A stretch of DNA of 57,693 bases from the NCBI GenBank assembly GCA_017396665.1, contig JAFQLH010000065.1, positions 1 to 57,693 of the forward strand, written 5' to 3'. The stretch comes from Oscillospiraceae bacterium. Its GTDB lineage: Bacteria > Bacillota > Clostridia > Oscillospirales > Ruminococcaceae. Made by a program: the position numbers and the translations under genes. Below, one piece after another: positions 1 to 8,642 of the stretch. Position 1 is the stretch's first letter; each line of letters opens with the position of its first letter. The notes under the pieces are model-generated. The model saw nothing but the letters and a program-made list of their open reading frames with translations. It was not told where the DNA came from and searched no databases.

Positions 1-201
1 CAAACTCCTTTCCTAAAACTTTTGACACAAATTCAGCCCCATAGGGTATGCACCAAGAGAGATGAAAAATTCTCTGCTTTGTGATGTACACCCTATGGGG
101 CTGAATTAATATTAAAAGTCTTTGTAAGGGGGTCTGGGGGACAAACTTTCTTCAGAAAGGTTTCCCCCAAAGATACATATAAAACGCCTATAAAAGCATT
201 A
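1..201 (-). repeat. Dispersed palindromic element, copy 1 (cut by window start)
   Basis: This is the partial copy of an element seen in full at 26359-26638, with its arms in the opposite orientation. It holds a 16-bp inverted repeat (32-47 and 90-105, core CAGCCCCATAGGG) around a 42-bp loop. A second hairpin lies at 136-168 (GGGGG...CCCCC arms). The outer end reads GCATTA at 196-201, matching both ends of copy 2. No ORF is carried. The layout (terminal inverted repeats ending in TA, no gene, more than one copy) fits a MITE-type element moved by a Tc1/mariner or IS630-like transposase, but that class is inferred. Confidence 0.75.
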
Positions 202-224
202 CCCGTAGCAGCTATTGGCTGGGG

Positions 225-1790
225 TTATATTTCCTTTTTGGTGAATGCATCCCATGCTATGAGCCAGAAGATAATCATATGGATTATGATTACGGCGATA
301 GCGGTATTAGTGGTATGGAATGCGAAACCTGTTGAGCAATTTTTGATAGCAGTGAGGTCCATATTAGCGAAGATGAGGTATCTTCCCCAGTCGATGTTCA
401 TACCTGCAAGGACAGTAGTGATAATACTTCCTGAGAGGAGGCCGAACATACTGATACCGATTGAGAAGGAAGCGCTCTTCATAAGTGTAGAGATTGCGAA
501 TGCAAGAGTTGACATAACAACAACCTCAATACTTGAGAGGAGGTAGTTCTTTGCGACGTAAACAAGACCGAGTGTTTCCTGAACCTTACCGTCAACGACG
601 GTATAGCAGGATTCTCCAATAAGAGAGCCGCCGAAGAATATAGCTGAAGCGATGAGAGAAACGATGTACAGAACGATAACCATTATGTATCCGAAGGTGA
701 TAACCGACGCATACTTTGCAACGAGTATCTTCCAACGCTTAACAGGGTTGATGAGGAGGAACTTGATTGTGCCGTTTGAAAACTCATTTGCAACAGAGAG
801 AGCCGCAATAACGATAACAAGAATACCGACGAAGCTTACCGCACTTGATGACATACCGAAAGCACTCCAGAAGTCGAGGTCAATAGCAGTCATAGGGTCA
901 ACTGTGTTACTTACGTTGTATTCAATATTGTTTTCAGTGATGTACTCGTTGAGAGTGAGAGTAGCCATTGCCGTCTCGTATTCAGAAGCAGAAACGCTCT
1001 TGCCTGCCTCATATGAAGCGATAACCTTCTTTGCCTCCATGATGCTCAGGGCACTGAAATAGTTTGCGTTGTAGTATTCAGGATAAGCCTCAAGAACGAA
1101 GAACTGGTCGTAGTCCTGGCATTCGTTTATCTTGTTGTCACGAAGATACTCGTAGAACTCAATCTCCGCATCAATATGTGCAGGAAGAATTGATGGATAG
1201 CTCCTTGCTTCCTCCAGCATATCAATCTTGAAGTTGTAGTATGCAACAATGTCGTTGCTTTCAACTATCGAGAGAATGTTTTTGAATTCTTCAGATTCCT
1301 TGAGAGCCTCGTAACCAAGATGCTCAGCCTTCTTGCGAGCCTGCGAAACAGCAGCCGACTGCTCGTCTGTGAACTGCTTGCCCTCACCGTTTTCCTGTTT
1401 GTACTTTTCAGCAAGTGCGTCGCATTCGCTGAAATCTGCGTAATCATCATAGTAAGAAAGATAAGTGTCAAGAGCCTGGTATCTCCAGTCAATGCTTGCA
1501 GGAATCTTGTAGTCAATAACGTACTGATGCATATCCCATTCCTTGAGAACATCTCCGGCGTAGTATTCTTCAGTGCGTTCCGGAAGAGTTTCGTTTGCAT
1601 ATTCCTCGTAAAGAACAGTGGTATCATAGTAGTCGGCGTTTGAATCAATTGTATTAATGAGCTTTACAAGACCCGGAAGGGCAAAGCCTGCAACAATTAT
1701 GAGTGCAATCATAACAGTTGTTGATGTGCGTCTGAATATCTTTATGTATTCGTTTTTGATAAGATTTAAAAACTTACGCAATCTGACCAT
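225..1790 (-). CDS. ABC-2 type transporter permease
   Basis: This is the 521-residue membrane subunit of an ABC exporter, paired with the ATPase gene just upstream (17-bp overlap, 1774-1790). It has one N-terminal membrane segment near residues 22-45 and a long extracytoplasmic region rich in Tyr, Glu and Asp. Five or so hydrophobic helices follow in the last 200 residues, where the conserved ABC-2 pattern NEFSNGTIKFLLINPVKR is visible. The family exports drugs, peptides or lipids, or acts in bacteriocin self-protection. The substrate cannot be told from sequence. The large loop between helices 1 and 2 resembles NatB/YhgE-like permeases. Confidence 0.85.
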   Translation of the reverse strand: MVRLRKFLNLIKNEYIKIFRRTSTTVMIALIIVAGFALPGLVKLINTIDSNADYYDTTVLYEEYANETLPERTEEYYAGDVLKEWDMHQYVIDYKIPASIDWRYQALDTYLSYYDDYADFSECDALAEKYKQENGEGKQFTDEQSAAVSQARKKAEHLGYEALKESEEFKNILSIVESNDIVAYYNFKIDMLEEARSYPSILPAHIDAEIEFYEYLRDNKINECQDYDQFFVLEAYPEYYNANYFSALSIMEAKKVIASYEAGKSVSASEYETAMATLTLNEYITENNIEYNVSNTVDPMTAIDLDFWSAFGMSSSAVSFVGILVIVIAALSVANEFSNGTIKFLLINPVKRWKILVAKYASVITFGYIMVIVLYIVSLIASAIFFGGSLIGESCYTVVDGKVQETLGLVYVAKNYLLSSIEVVVMSTLAFAISTLMKSASFSIGISMFGLLSGSIITTVLAGMNIDWGRYLIFANMDLTAIKNCSTGFAFHTTNTAIAVIIIHMIIFWLIAWDAFTKKEI

Positions 1791-2787
1791 CTCCTTCCTG
1801 CTGTGTCATTTCGATAAATACGTCCTCAAGCTTCTTCTTAGGCTTTTCAGAAACTGTGTAGAGCTTTGTGCCGTTTGAAATAATGAGTGCGTTTATCGAA
1901 GCAATGGTCTCCATCGCTGTATCTGAAGGAAGAATGATTTCAATTCTGCCCTCTTCTGAAAGCTTAGCGTCATACTGTGAAAGCATAGCGCATACGGAAG
2001 CGTTATCATCAGTGTCAATAACAAAGTCAGTTGTGTCTCCCGCAGAGCTCTTGAGAAGCTCCTCGATTGAGTAAACGCCAATCATCTGACCGTTTGCGAT
2101 AACACCTACTCTGTCGCACATAAGCTCCATCTCACTCATAAGGTGGGATGAAACAATTACACAAACGCCCTCCTCGTGAGCAAGCTTTTTGAGAATGTCA
2201 CGAAGCTCCTTGATACCTGCAGGGTCAAGACCGTTTGTAGGCTCGTCAAGAATCAGAACCTTAGGACGATGGAGAATAGCCTGTGCAACGCCGAGACGCT
2301 GACGCATACCGAGAGAATACTTTGTAATCTTCTCGTTTATTCTGTTGCTAAGACCTACAAGCTCAACAACCTCCTTGATTCTCTCCTCAGTAACGCCGTC
2401 TCTCATTCTTGCGTACTGCTGAAGATTCTGGTAGCCTGTGAGCTGCTTGTACATTTCAGGGTTTTCAACAATACCGCCAACGTATGAAAGTGCCTTTTCA
2501 AAGTCCTTGTTGATGTCGCTTCCGCAAATAGAAATCTCACCGTCGTCAGTTGAAAGAAGACCTACAATCATCTTGATTGTTGTAGTCTTGCCCGCACCGT
2601 TCGGACCGAGGAAGCCGAAAACCTCCGAGCCGTAAGCGTCAAAGCTTATGTCGTGAAGAATGTGTCTTTTTCCGATTGTCTTGTTAATCTTCTTTATAGA
2701 TATAGCCGGATTCTGAGTGTCAACCTGTCTCATTACAGGTTCAGCAGCAGAATTGACAGCTTCATTTATGTTCTGATTTTCGTTCAT
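1774..2787 (-). CDS. ABC transporter ATP-binding protein
   Basis: This ATPase subunit of 337 residues powers the permease encoded downstream. Walker A is GPNGAGKT near residues 61-68, the signature is SLGMRQRLG, and Walker B is VLILDEPTNG. The open frame extends 27 codons further upstream, but the ATG at 2787 is preferred because AGGGAG lies about 9 nt before it. About 30 polar residues precede the ABC domain. A C-terminal accessory domain of about 90 residues is typical of the CcmA/NatA family of ABC-2 exporters. It is likely co-transcribed with the genes on either side. Confidence 0.9.
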   Translation of the reverse strand: MNENQNINEAVNSAAEPVMRQVDTQNPAISIKKINKTIGKRHILHDISFDAYGSEVFGFLGPNGAGKTTTIKMIVGLLSTDDGEISICGSDINKDFEKALSYVGGIVENPEMYKQLTGYQNLQQYARMRDGVTEERIKEVVELVGLSNRINEKITKYSLGMRQRLGVAQAILHRPKVLILDEPTNGLDPAGIKELRDILKKLAHEEGVCVIVSSHLMSEMELMCDRVGVIANGQMIGVYSIEELLKSSAGDTTDFVIDTDDNASVCAMLSQYDAKLSEEGRIEIILPSDTAMETIASINALIISNGTKLYTVSEKPKKKLEDVFIEMTQQEGDGQIA

Positions 2788-2809
2788 ATCAGTGCTCTCC
2801 CTTCTGTCG

Positions 2810-3457
2810 CTATTCAAGTATACTGTACCAGTATGAAACAACGCCGACAATCTTCCACTCGCCGTCAACCTTAAGCATCTTTACTTCAACGTCTTCCCAC
2901 TTGTATGTGCAGCCGTTTAATAATCCGTCAGAACGCATGTAGCCGTCGGGTGTGATGAAAATCCCGCCGTTTTCTGTAAGGTCAGGACCGATTTTTACTG
3001 AAACGTCAACGATTGCTGTAGCACCCTCAGCCCCGTTGCTCTTGACCTTTGTTACAACTACCGAGCTTGAAGCACTTGTGATGCTGTCAGAGTAGTCGAT
3101 ATTCTCAAATACGTCCTTTGAAAGCAGCATGTCACCCTTTGAGGTGTAGTAGTACATACTGTATTTATTTGCGTTTTCAATGTAATCGGAATATGCCCAG
3201 TACTCAGAAATAAGCTCCTCGTACTTGCTTGACATAAGCCCCTGAAGATACTCTACCGAGTCATCCTCGTGCTCCTGTCCCGAAAGTGCAGAAACCTCTG
3301 CAGCCTTTGTAAAGTATTCCGTTAATACGCCCTCGATGTTCTCTGTCTCTTCTTCCTTGAACTTATTGCCTGATACAAATAACCAGATTGCAAAGCAGAG
3401 CAGTACGATTACAGCAAGGATAATGCCTCTGTTAGCCTTTTTGAGCCTCTTTAGCAT
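2810..3457 (-). CDS. Membrane-anchored protein of unknown function
   Basis: A 215-residue protein starts at the ATG at 3457, preceded by an AGGGGGAAG ribosome site; the longer frame lacks one. A basic N-terminus (KRLKKANRG) and a single hydrophobic helix at about residues 12-30 anchor it. The rest is predicted outside the membrane and ends in an alpha+beta region (VKMLKVDGEWKIVGVVSYW) typical of NTF2/SnoaL-like folds. It is the first gene of the operon with the ABC exporter (22-bp gap to the ATPase start), so it may be an accessory exporter component. No specific family was recognised. Confidence 0.7.
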   Translation of the reverse strand: MLKRLKKANRGIILAVIVLLCFAIWLFVSGNKFKEEETENIEGVLTEYFTKAAEVSALSGQEHEDDSVEYLQGLMSSKYEELISEYWAYSDYIENANKYSMYYYTSKGDMLLSKDVFENIDYSDSITSASSSVVVTKVKSNGAEGATAIVDVSVKIGPDLTENGGIFITPDGYMRSDGLLNGCTYKWEDVEVKMLKVDGEWKIVGVVSYWYSILE

Positions 3458-3494
3458 TTTCGCTTCCCCCTTTTTATTGTTAATACAGTTTATT

Positions 3495-3522
3495 ATTATA
3501 CTGATTACAAGCCCAAAGTCAA
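3495..3522 (-). promoter_or_regulatory. Sigma-A promoter of the ABC exporter operon
   Basis: On the minus strand TTGACT (3517-3522) and TATAAT (3495-3500) are separated by 16 bp, about 40 bp upstream of the first ATG. It diverges from the promoter at 3572-3600. Confidence 0.7.
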
Positions 3523-3571
3523 GCGATTTTGCCCTTTGTGACATAATTGTTATCAAACATTTTTACCGCCC

Positions 3572-3600
3572 TTGACAAAGGAATATAAATAAGTTAAACT
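3572..3600 (+). promoter_or_regulatory. Sigma-A promoter of the zinc-ribbon gene
   Basis: TTGACA (3572-3577), a 17-bp spacer and TAAACT (3595-3600) sit 31 bp upstream of the ATG at 3632. Confidence 0.7.
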
Positions 3601-3631
3601 AAGTGTATCGAAAGCTTAAGGAGATTATTTT

Positions 3632-4342
3632 ATGGCAAAATACTGTAAGAGTTGCGGCAAGGAGTACAGCGGCAGCTATTGTGATAAATGCGGCTACGGA
3701 AAGCCCGCAGAACGTTCAAAGACCTTTGATAAGTATAAGTCCAACAGACAGCTCAAGGAGGAAAAGCTCAAAAAGGCTCAGCAAAGCGGCAAGAAGCCCG
3801 TGTCAGCAGGCAGGATAGTCGCCCTTGCGGTAATGGTCGCAGCTGTAATAGGGCTCGTAATATGGGCGCTCATCAAGGCGGATATAATCGGCACAGGGGA
3901 CAAGACAGAGCCGGTAAAGAGCTATTTTGAAGCAATCGCTGAAAACGACTATGACAAGTATGTTTCAACAATGCCGGAAGCTATCGCTGATACCTATGAC
4001 GAATATATTAAAACATTCTCACTCTCAAAGGACAGCTTTATTAAGGACAGCTACTCAGACTACTATCAGCTCTTAGGTGACAGCTTTACCGTAACAGTAA
4101 ACTGCGGCGAGGAAACCGAGCTTGGCGGAGCAGATATAATGGACGCAGAGGAAACCTTCAAGCAGAACTTCGGCGAGGAGGTAACCTTCAAGAAAGCGTA
4201 TAAAATTTATACAGAGGTCGTGTATACGGGCGACGTTACAAAGACCTACTACTATGACGTCTATGTCGCAAAGATAGGCTTCAGCTGGTATATCGTGAAC
4301 ATCGACGACTACTTTGAAAATGACGAAGCTACAAAGGAATAA
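3632..4342 (+). CDS. Zinc-ribbon membrane protein of unknown function
   Basis: A 236-residue protein with strong ribosome site AAGGAG. The N-terminus is a zinc ribbon, CX2C-X8-CX2C using Cys5, Cys8, Cys17 and Cys20. A basic stretch follows (about 28-60), then one membrane helix near 63-85. The outer C-terminal part of about 150 residues starts VKSYFEAIAENDYDKYV and ends with FSWYIVNIDDYF, a pattern seen in NTF2-like accessory domains. The topology implies a cytoplasmic metal site linked to an extracytoplasmic sensor or scaffold domain. The role is unknown. It is monocistronic, with a promoter upstream and a terminator downstream. Confidence 0.75.
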   Translation: MAKYCKSCGKEYSGSYCDKCGYGKPAERSKTFDKYKSNRQLKEEKLKKAQQSGKKPVSAGRIVALAVMVAAVIGLVIWALIKADIIGTGDKTEPVKSYFEAIAENDYDKYVSTMPEAIADTYDEYIKTFSLSKDSFIKDSYSDYYQLLGDSFTVTVNCGEETELGGADIMDAEETFKQNFGEEVTFKKAYKIYTEVVYTGDVTKTYYYDVYVAKIGFSWYIVNIDDYFENDEATKE

Positions 4343-4349
4343 AAAATAA

Positions 4350-4384
4350 AACCGGTCCTTGCAGATTGCCTGTAAAGACCGGTT
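4350..4384. terminator. Bidirectional terminator
   Basis: The arms AACCGGTC and GACCGGTT enclose a longer imperfect stem between convergent genes. A-rich and T-rich flanks suit both directions. Confidence 0.75.
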
Positions 4385-4407
4385 GATTTTATGTCTTGAT
4401 TTTAAGC

Positions 4408-6750
4408 TTAAAGCTTGATAACAGCACCCTCAGCGCCTGCCTCAATGTCAATTGTGACACCGTTTGCCTCAGCCTTGAAGGACTTGTCTGTCTTTGTGAA
4501 TGAGAGTGCGATTTCGTCGCCCTTTCTTTCAGCAGTGATTTCAAATATGAGGTTTGCTTCCTTGTCGTAAATCTTTCTGGAAGCGCTCTTTCCGTCTTCA
4601 AGACCGAAGATACGGAAGGTTGTTCCCTCAAGATAATCGTACTCAACATCCCTTACGAAGGCGCCCATTGGAATGATGCTTCCCGGCTTTGCGTAAAGCG
4701 GAAGTCCGAAGTAGTCGTACTGCTTTGTGTACCAGCTTCCGCCCATGAGCTTTTCGCCTGTCTGAATGTCAGTCCATTCTCCGCCTGCAGGGAGGTAGAA
4801 GTCTGCAACGCCTTCCTCGTTGAATACAGGAGCAACAAGGAGTGAGTCACCGAGCATATACTGTGTGTCAACAGAGTGTGTAGCCCTGTCGTAAGCAAAG
4901 TCAATAACCATAGACCTCATCATAGGTACGCCTGTCTCGTGTGTGTAAACAGCATTTGAGAAAAGGTATGGCATAAGCTTGCCCTTGAGCTTTGTGAAGT
5001 GGCTTGAAACTCTGCAAGCCTCCTCGTCAAAGTTCCAAGGCACTCTGTAAGATGAGTTGCCGTGGTATCTTGAATGTGTCGAGAGAAGACCGAAGGCAGT
5101 CCATCTCTTGTAAAGGTCAGGAGTACCTGTAGCCTCAAATCCGCTGATGTCGTGTGAGAAGAAGCCGAAGCCCGACATACAAAGTGAAAGTCCGCCACGG
5201 AGTGTCTCCCACATGCTCTCGTAGTTGGAGAAGCAGTCGCCGCCCCAGTGAACAGGGAACTGCTGTCCGCCGACTGTTGCAGAACGTGCAAACAGACAAG
5301 CCTTGTTTTCACCGTAGTATTCCTTGAGAACGTTGAATACGCATTCGTTGTAGAGGAATGTGTAGTAGTTGTGCATTCTTATCGGGTCAGAGCCGTCGAA
5401 GTACTTAACCTTGGTTGGGATTCTCTCACCGAAGTCAGTCTTGAAGCAGTCAACACCCATCTCGCAAAGAGCACGGAGCTTTGAAGCATACCACTCGCTT
5501 GCCTGAGGGTTTGTGAAGTCAACAATAGCAAGTCCCGGCTGCCACATATCACACTGGAATACAGAGCCGTCAGGGTTCTTGATAAGGTAGCCGTTCTTCA
5601 TACCCTCATCAAAGAGGTAGGACTTCTGGCTGATGTATGGGTTAATCCACGCGCAAATCTGAATGCCCTTAGCCTTGAGTCTCTGAAGCATAGCCTTAGG
5701 GTCAGGGAACATTCTTTCATCCCATGTGAAGTTGCACCACTCGAAATCTCTCATCCAGAAGCAGTCGAAGTGGAACACCTGAAGAGGAATATCATACTCT
5801 GCCATCTTGTCAATAAAGGATGTAACAGTCTCCTCGTCGTAGTTTGTTGTGAATGAGGTTGTCAGCCACAGACCGAAGCTGTAAGCAGGTGGGAGAGCAG
5901 GCTTGCCTGTAAGAGCTGTGTAGCCCTTGATAACGTCAGCAATTGTCTCGCCGCCGAACAGGAAGTATTCCATATGCTGTCCCTGAACCGCAAATGAAAC
6001 CTTTGATACAGTTTCACTTGCAACCTCGAAGGTAACCTTACCCGGGTCGTTTACAAAAACGCCGTAGTTGTTTGTTGTTACATAGAAAGGAATAGACTTG
6101 TAGGACTGCTCTGAGCAGGTACCGCCGTCGTTGTTCCATACCTCAACAGTCTGTCCGTTCTTGACAAATGTAGAGAACTTTTCGCCGAAGCCGTAAATCT
6201 TTTCGCCGACTGCGATTCCGAGCATCTCTCTGATAACAGAGCCGTCCTCGCTCTCGCTGTGAGCGTAGAAGCGCTCGCCTGTCTGAGCAGACATACGACG
6301 CTGTGTAACCCATTCCTCCTCCTCGATGAGAGAGGTTGTTCTCCAGCCGCTCTTTGTGAGAAGCTTTTCGCCGTAGTAGTATTCAACGCTCCATGCACCG
6401 CCCTGAGCGCCGATAACTACCTTTGTCTTGTTTGAAATAAGCTCATATCTTCCGTCCTCAAGCTTGTTGATTACAGGTCTGAAGTCCTTGTCCTCATAAA
6501 GCTCAAAGTCAGGAGTCTTCTTGAGTGCACCCTTGTAGTGGTCGATAGAAACCTTGATGCAGTCAGGCAGGGTAGAAGTAAAGCTGATTTCAAGTACAGG
6601 TCCGCCGAGTGTCATACCTCTGTTCTGAATCCACTGAGCAGTTGCATAAACGTGCAGAGCGTTTTCAGTAGCAGTTACCTCATACATCTGAGTAGCGTAG
6701 CTAACATTGTAGCCGGGCTGGTTAAGCCAGAAGCCGTCAGAATATTTCAT
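4408..6750 (-). CDS. yicI: Alpha-xylosidase, glycoside hydrolase family 31
   Basis: This 780-residue enzyme belongs to the YicI type of GH31, which removes alpha-1,6-linked xylose from the non-reducing end of xyloglucan oligosaccharides such as isoprimeverose. The N-terminus MKYSDGFWLNQPG matches the YicI type. The nucleophile is Asp439 in FKTDFGERIP and the acid/base is Asp505 in VHWGGDC; their 66-residue spacing equals that of E. coli YicI (416/482). There is no signal peptide, so it acts in the cytoplasm on imported oligosaccharides. The ATG at 6750 follows AAGGAGG. No transporter lies next to it. Specificity for xylose over glucose is inferred from family likeness. Confidence 0.9.
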   Translation of the reverse strand: MKYSDGFWLNQPGYNVSYATQMYEVTATENALHVYATAQWIQNRGMTLGGPVLEISFTSTLPDCIKVSIDHYKGALKKTPDFELYEDKDFRPVINKLEDGRYELISNKTKVVIGAQGGAWSVEYYYGEKLLTKSGWRTTSLIEEEEWVTQRRMSAQTGERFYAHSESEDGSVIREMLGIAVGEKIYGFGEKFSTFVKNGQTVEVWNNDGGTCSEQSYKSIPFYVTTNNYGVFVNDPGKVTFEVASETVSKVSFAVQGQHMEYFLFGGETIADVIKGYTALTGKPALPPAYSFGLWLTTSFTTNYDEETVTSFIDKMAEYDIPLQVFHFDCFWMRDFEWCNFTWDERMFPDPKAMLQRLKAKGIQICAWINPYISQKSYLFDEGMKNGYLIKNPDGSVFQCDMWQPGLAIVDFTNPQASEWYASKLRALCEMGVDCFKTDFGERIPTKVKYFDGSDPIRMHNYYTFLYNECVFNVLKEYYGENKACLFARSATVGGQQFPVHWGGDCFSNYESMWETLRGGLSLCMSGFGFFSHDISGFEATGTPDLYKRWTAFGLLSTHSRYHGNSSYRVPWNFDEEACRVSSHFTKLKGKLMPYLFSNAVYTHETGVPMMRSMVIDFAYDRATHSVDTQYMLGDSLLVAPVFNEEGVADFYLPAGGEWTDIQTGEKLMGGSWYTKQYDYFGLPLYAKPGSIIPMGAFVRDVEYDYLEGTTFRIFGLEDGKSASRKIYDKEANLIFEITAERKGDEIALSFTKTDKSFKAEANGVTIDIEAGAEGAVIKL

Positions 6751-6800
6751 AATAAAATCCTCCTTAGAAGTATTTCCGTTCAAAATATTGTTGTGATTAT

Positions 6801-6829
6801 ATTCTACTATGTTTTGTTCTTCATTGCAA
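6801..6829 (-). promoter_or_regulatory. Sigma-A promoter of the GH31 gene
   Basis: On the minus strand TTGCAA (6824-6829), 17 bp, then TAGAAT (6801-6806), about 50 bp before the ATG at 6750. Confidence 0.6.
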
Positions 6830-6924
6830 GAGAATTTATACTAAGATTATATAAACTTATTAAACTGACAATCAAAATGTATACGTTTACAGGGCTTAAA
6901 CCTATTATTTTTTGAAACGCATAT

Positions 6925-6953
6925 AAAAAAGGGCAACCAAAACGGCTGCCCTT
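6925..6953 (-). terminator. Rho-independent terminator after ftsX
   Basis: On the minus strand an AAGGGCAGCC/GGTTGCCCTT hairpin is followed by a run of T, just past the ftsX stop codon. Confidence 0.85.
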
Positions 6954-6966
6954 TGATAACGAAATA

Positions 6967-7875
6967 TTAAACCTTAAGATACTTGCCTGTGCTGATTGTA
7001 GTACCAAGAGCACCGATAAGTGTTCCTGCCGCAAGATAGCAGACAGTGACAGGGAATGAAATTTCGCTGAATGCGTAAAGTGAGTTACTTCCGATAATGT
7101 TCATAAGCTTGAGCTGGTCGTTGAAAACAACATAAAGCTCATTGTAAGCAAACCTTGTCAACACGAGTGCACCGATAGCCGAAGCGATACCGATAATCAT
7201 ACCCTCGATAAAGAACGGAACTCTGATAAAGGTGTTTGTCGCACCAACGTATTTCATAATATTGATTTCCTTGCGTCTTGCGTGAACGCTTGTCCTTGTT
7301 GTGTTTGAAATGATAACAAGACAAACGAGGATAAGAGCAAATACAACAGTTGAAGAAATAAGTGTGACAATGTTTCTGATGCTTACAAGTGCGTCAGCGA
7401 ACGAGGTAGGTGACTGAACACTTTCAACACCTGCAAAGGTCTTAATCTGGCTTGTGGTAATCTCCATAAGCGTCAGGTCAGAAACCTTTACTCTGTATGT
7501 GTCAGGAAGAGGATTGTCATTCTCTGCATACTGCATGAAATTCTTTTCTTCCTCAGTCATACCCTCAACAATGCTCTCCCACGCCTCTTCCTTTGAGTAG
7601 AAGCTTACGTCTGAAACATTGCTGAGCTCCTTGAGCTTAACGTACAGCGAGTCAATCTGCTCGTCTGAAATCTTGTCGTGGAGAATGACAACTATTTCAT
7701 TTTTGTCCTCAATACCCGAAACAATCGAGGAAATGTTTATGCCTGCAAGCACCGAGAAGCCGACAAGCATAAGGGAAACAAGAAGAATACAGAAGGAAGC
7801 GAAGGACATCATTCTGTTCTTCCAGACGCTTGTAGCGCCCTGCTTTACAAGATATCCAACACTACTTACTCTCAT
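6967..7875 (-). CDS. ftsX: Cell division protein FtsX
   Basis: This is the 302-residue membrane subunit of FtsEX, which links the divisome to peptidoglycan hydrolases; in Bacillus it activates CwlO and influences sporulation timing. One helix near residues 22-45 is followed by the extracellular domain (FYSKEEAWESIVEGM is typical) and three more helices. The large cytoplasmic loop contains the RKEINIMKYVGAT motif. The ATG at 7875 overlaps the end of ftsE by 14 bp and has a GGGAGG site. Length and topology match Gram-positive FtsX. Confidence 0.95.
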   Translation of the reverse strand: MRVSSVGYLVKQGATSVWKNRMMSFASFCILLVSLMLVGFSVLAGINISSIVSGIEDKNEIVVILHDKISDEQIDSLYVKLKELSNVSDVSFYSKEEAWESIVEGMTEEEKNFMQYAENDNPLPDTYRVKVSDLTLMEITTSQIKTFAGVESVQSPTSFADALVSIRNIVTLISSTVVFALILVCLVIISNTTRTSVHARRKEINIMKYVGATNTFIRVPFFIEGMIIGIASAIGALVLTRFAYNELYVVFNDQLKLMNIIGSNSLYAFSEISFPVTVCYLAAGTLIGALGTTISTGKYLKV

Positions 7876-8548
7876 TGCTGCCTCCCACCACTTCGTCGAA
7901 GACGATTTTACCGCCGTCGAGGTTGATTACACGTCCGCCGAAATAACGAACGAGGTTATGCTCGTGAGTAACCATAAGAATGGTAGTTCCGCATTCGTTG
8001 ATACATTTTAAAAGCTCAACGATGTCGTAAGAAAGCTCAGGGTCGATGTTACCTGTAGGCTCGTCAGCAATGATAAGCTTAGGGTCGTTTACGAGAGCTC
8101 TCGCAAGAGCAACTCTCTGCTGTTCACCGCCTGAAAGCTGGTCAGGATAAGCCTTCATCTTGTCAGAAAGTCCTACAAGCTCAAGAGCATAAGGAACTCT
8201 TGTCTTGATGTACTTTTTAGGAGCGTCAATAACTCTTAAAACGAATGCGATATTTTCATATACCGTCATTGTCGGAATGAGTCTGAAGTCCTGGAAAACA
8301 ACGCCGATAGTTCTGCGAAGCTTTGAAATCTTGCTTCTGCGGATTTTCTTGAGGTTGTAGCCGTTTGCGATAACAGTACCCTCTGTTGCGTCAATCTCCT
8401 TGAGAATGAGCTTGATAAGAGTAGATTTACCTGCACCGTTTGAGCCTACAACAAAAGCGAAGTCTCCGTCGTTAATCTTTAAGTTAATCTTGTTAAGAGC
8501 GTCTACACCGCTTGAATAGGTGACAGACACGTCCTTGAATTCAACCAT
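7862..8548 (-). CDS. ftsE: Cell division ATP-binding protein FtsE
   Basis: This 228-residue ABC ATPase partners with FtsX. Walker A is GSNGAGKST (residues 35-43), the signature is [15 protein letters not shown], and Walker B with D-loop reads [13 protein letters not shown]. The domain is complete, with a short C-terminal extension. It is first in the ftsEX pair. The ATG follows GGCGGTGG, a weak but usable ribosome site. No sigma-A promoter was found in the 94-bp gap, so the upstream transcript may read through the weak hairpin at 8581-8606. Confidence 0.95.
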   Translation of the reverse strand: MVEFKDVSVTYSSGVDALNKINLKINDGDFAFVVGSNGAGKSTLIKLILKEIDATEGTVIANGYNLKKIRRSKISKLRRTIGVVFQDFRLIPTMTVYENIAFVLRVIDAPKKYIKTRVPYALELVGLSDKMKAYPDQLSGGEQQRVALARALVNDPKLIIADEPTGNIDPELSYDIVELLKCINECGTTILMVTHEHNLVRYFGGRVINLDGGKIVFDEVVGGSNESK

Positions 8549-8580
8549 ATAGCCACCGCCTTTTGTTCTGCGAAAATTTT

Positions 8581-8606
8581 TCCGCTGGCCGTATTGGGTC
8601 AGCGGA
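8581..8606 (-). terminator. Hairpin after the CdaR-type regulator gene
   Basis: The arms TCCGCTG and CAGCGGA form a stem followed on the minus strand by AAAATTTT. The T-tract is weak, so termination into ftsE may be partial. Confidence 0.5.
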
Positions 8607-8642
8607 AAGACGTTTATCTCTCTGTGTCTTTTTTGCTTTTAT

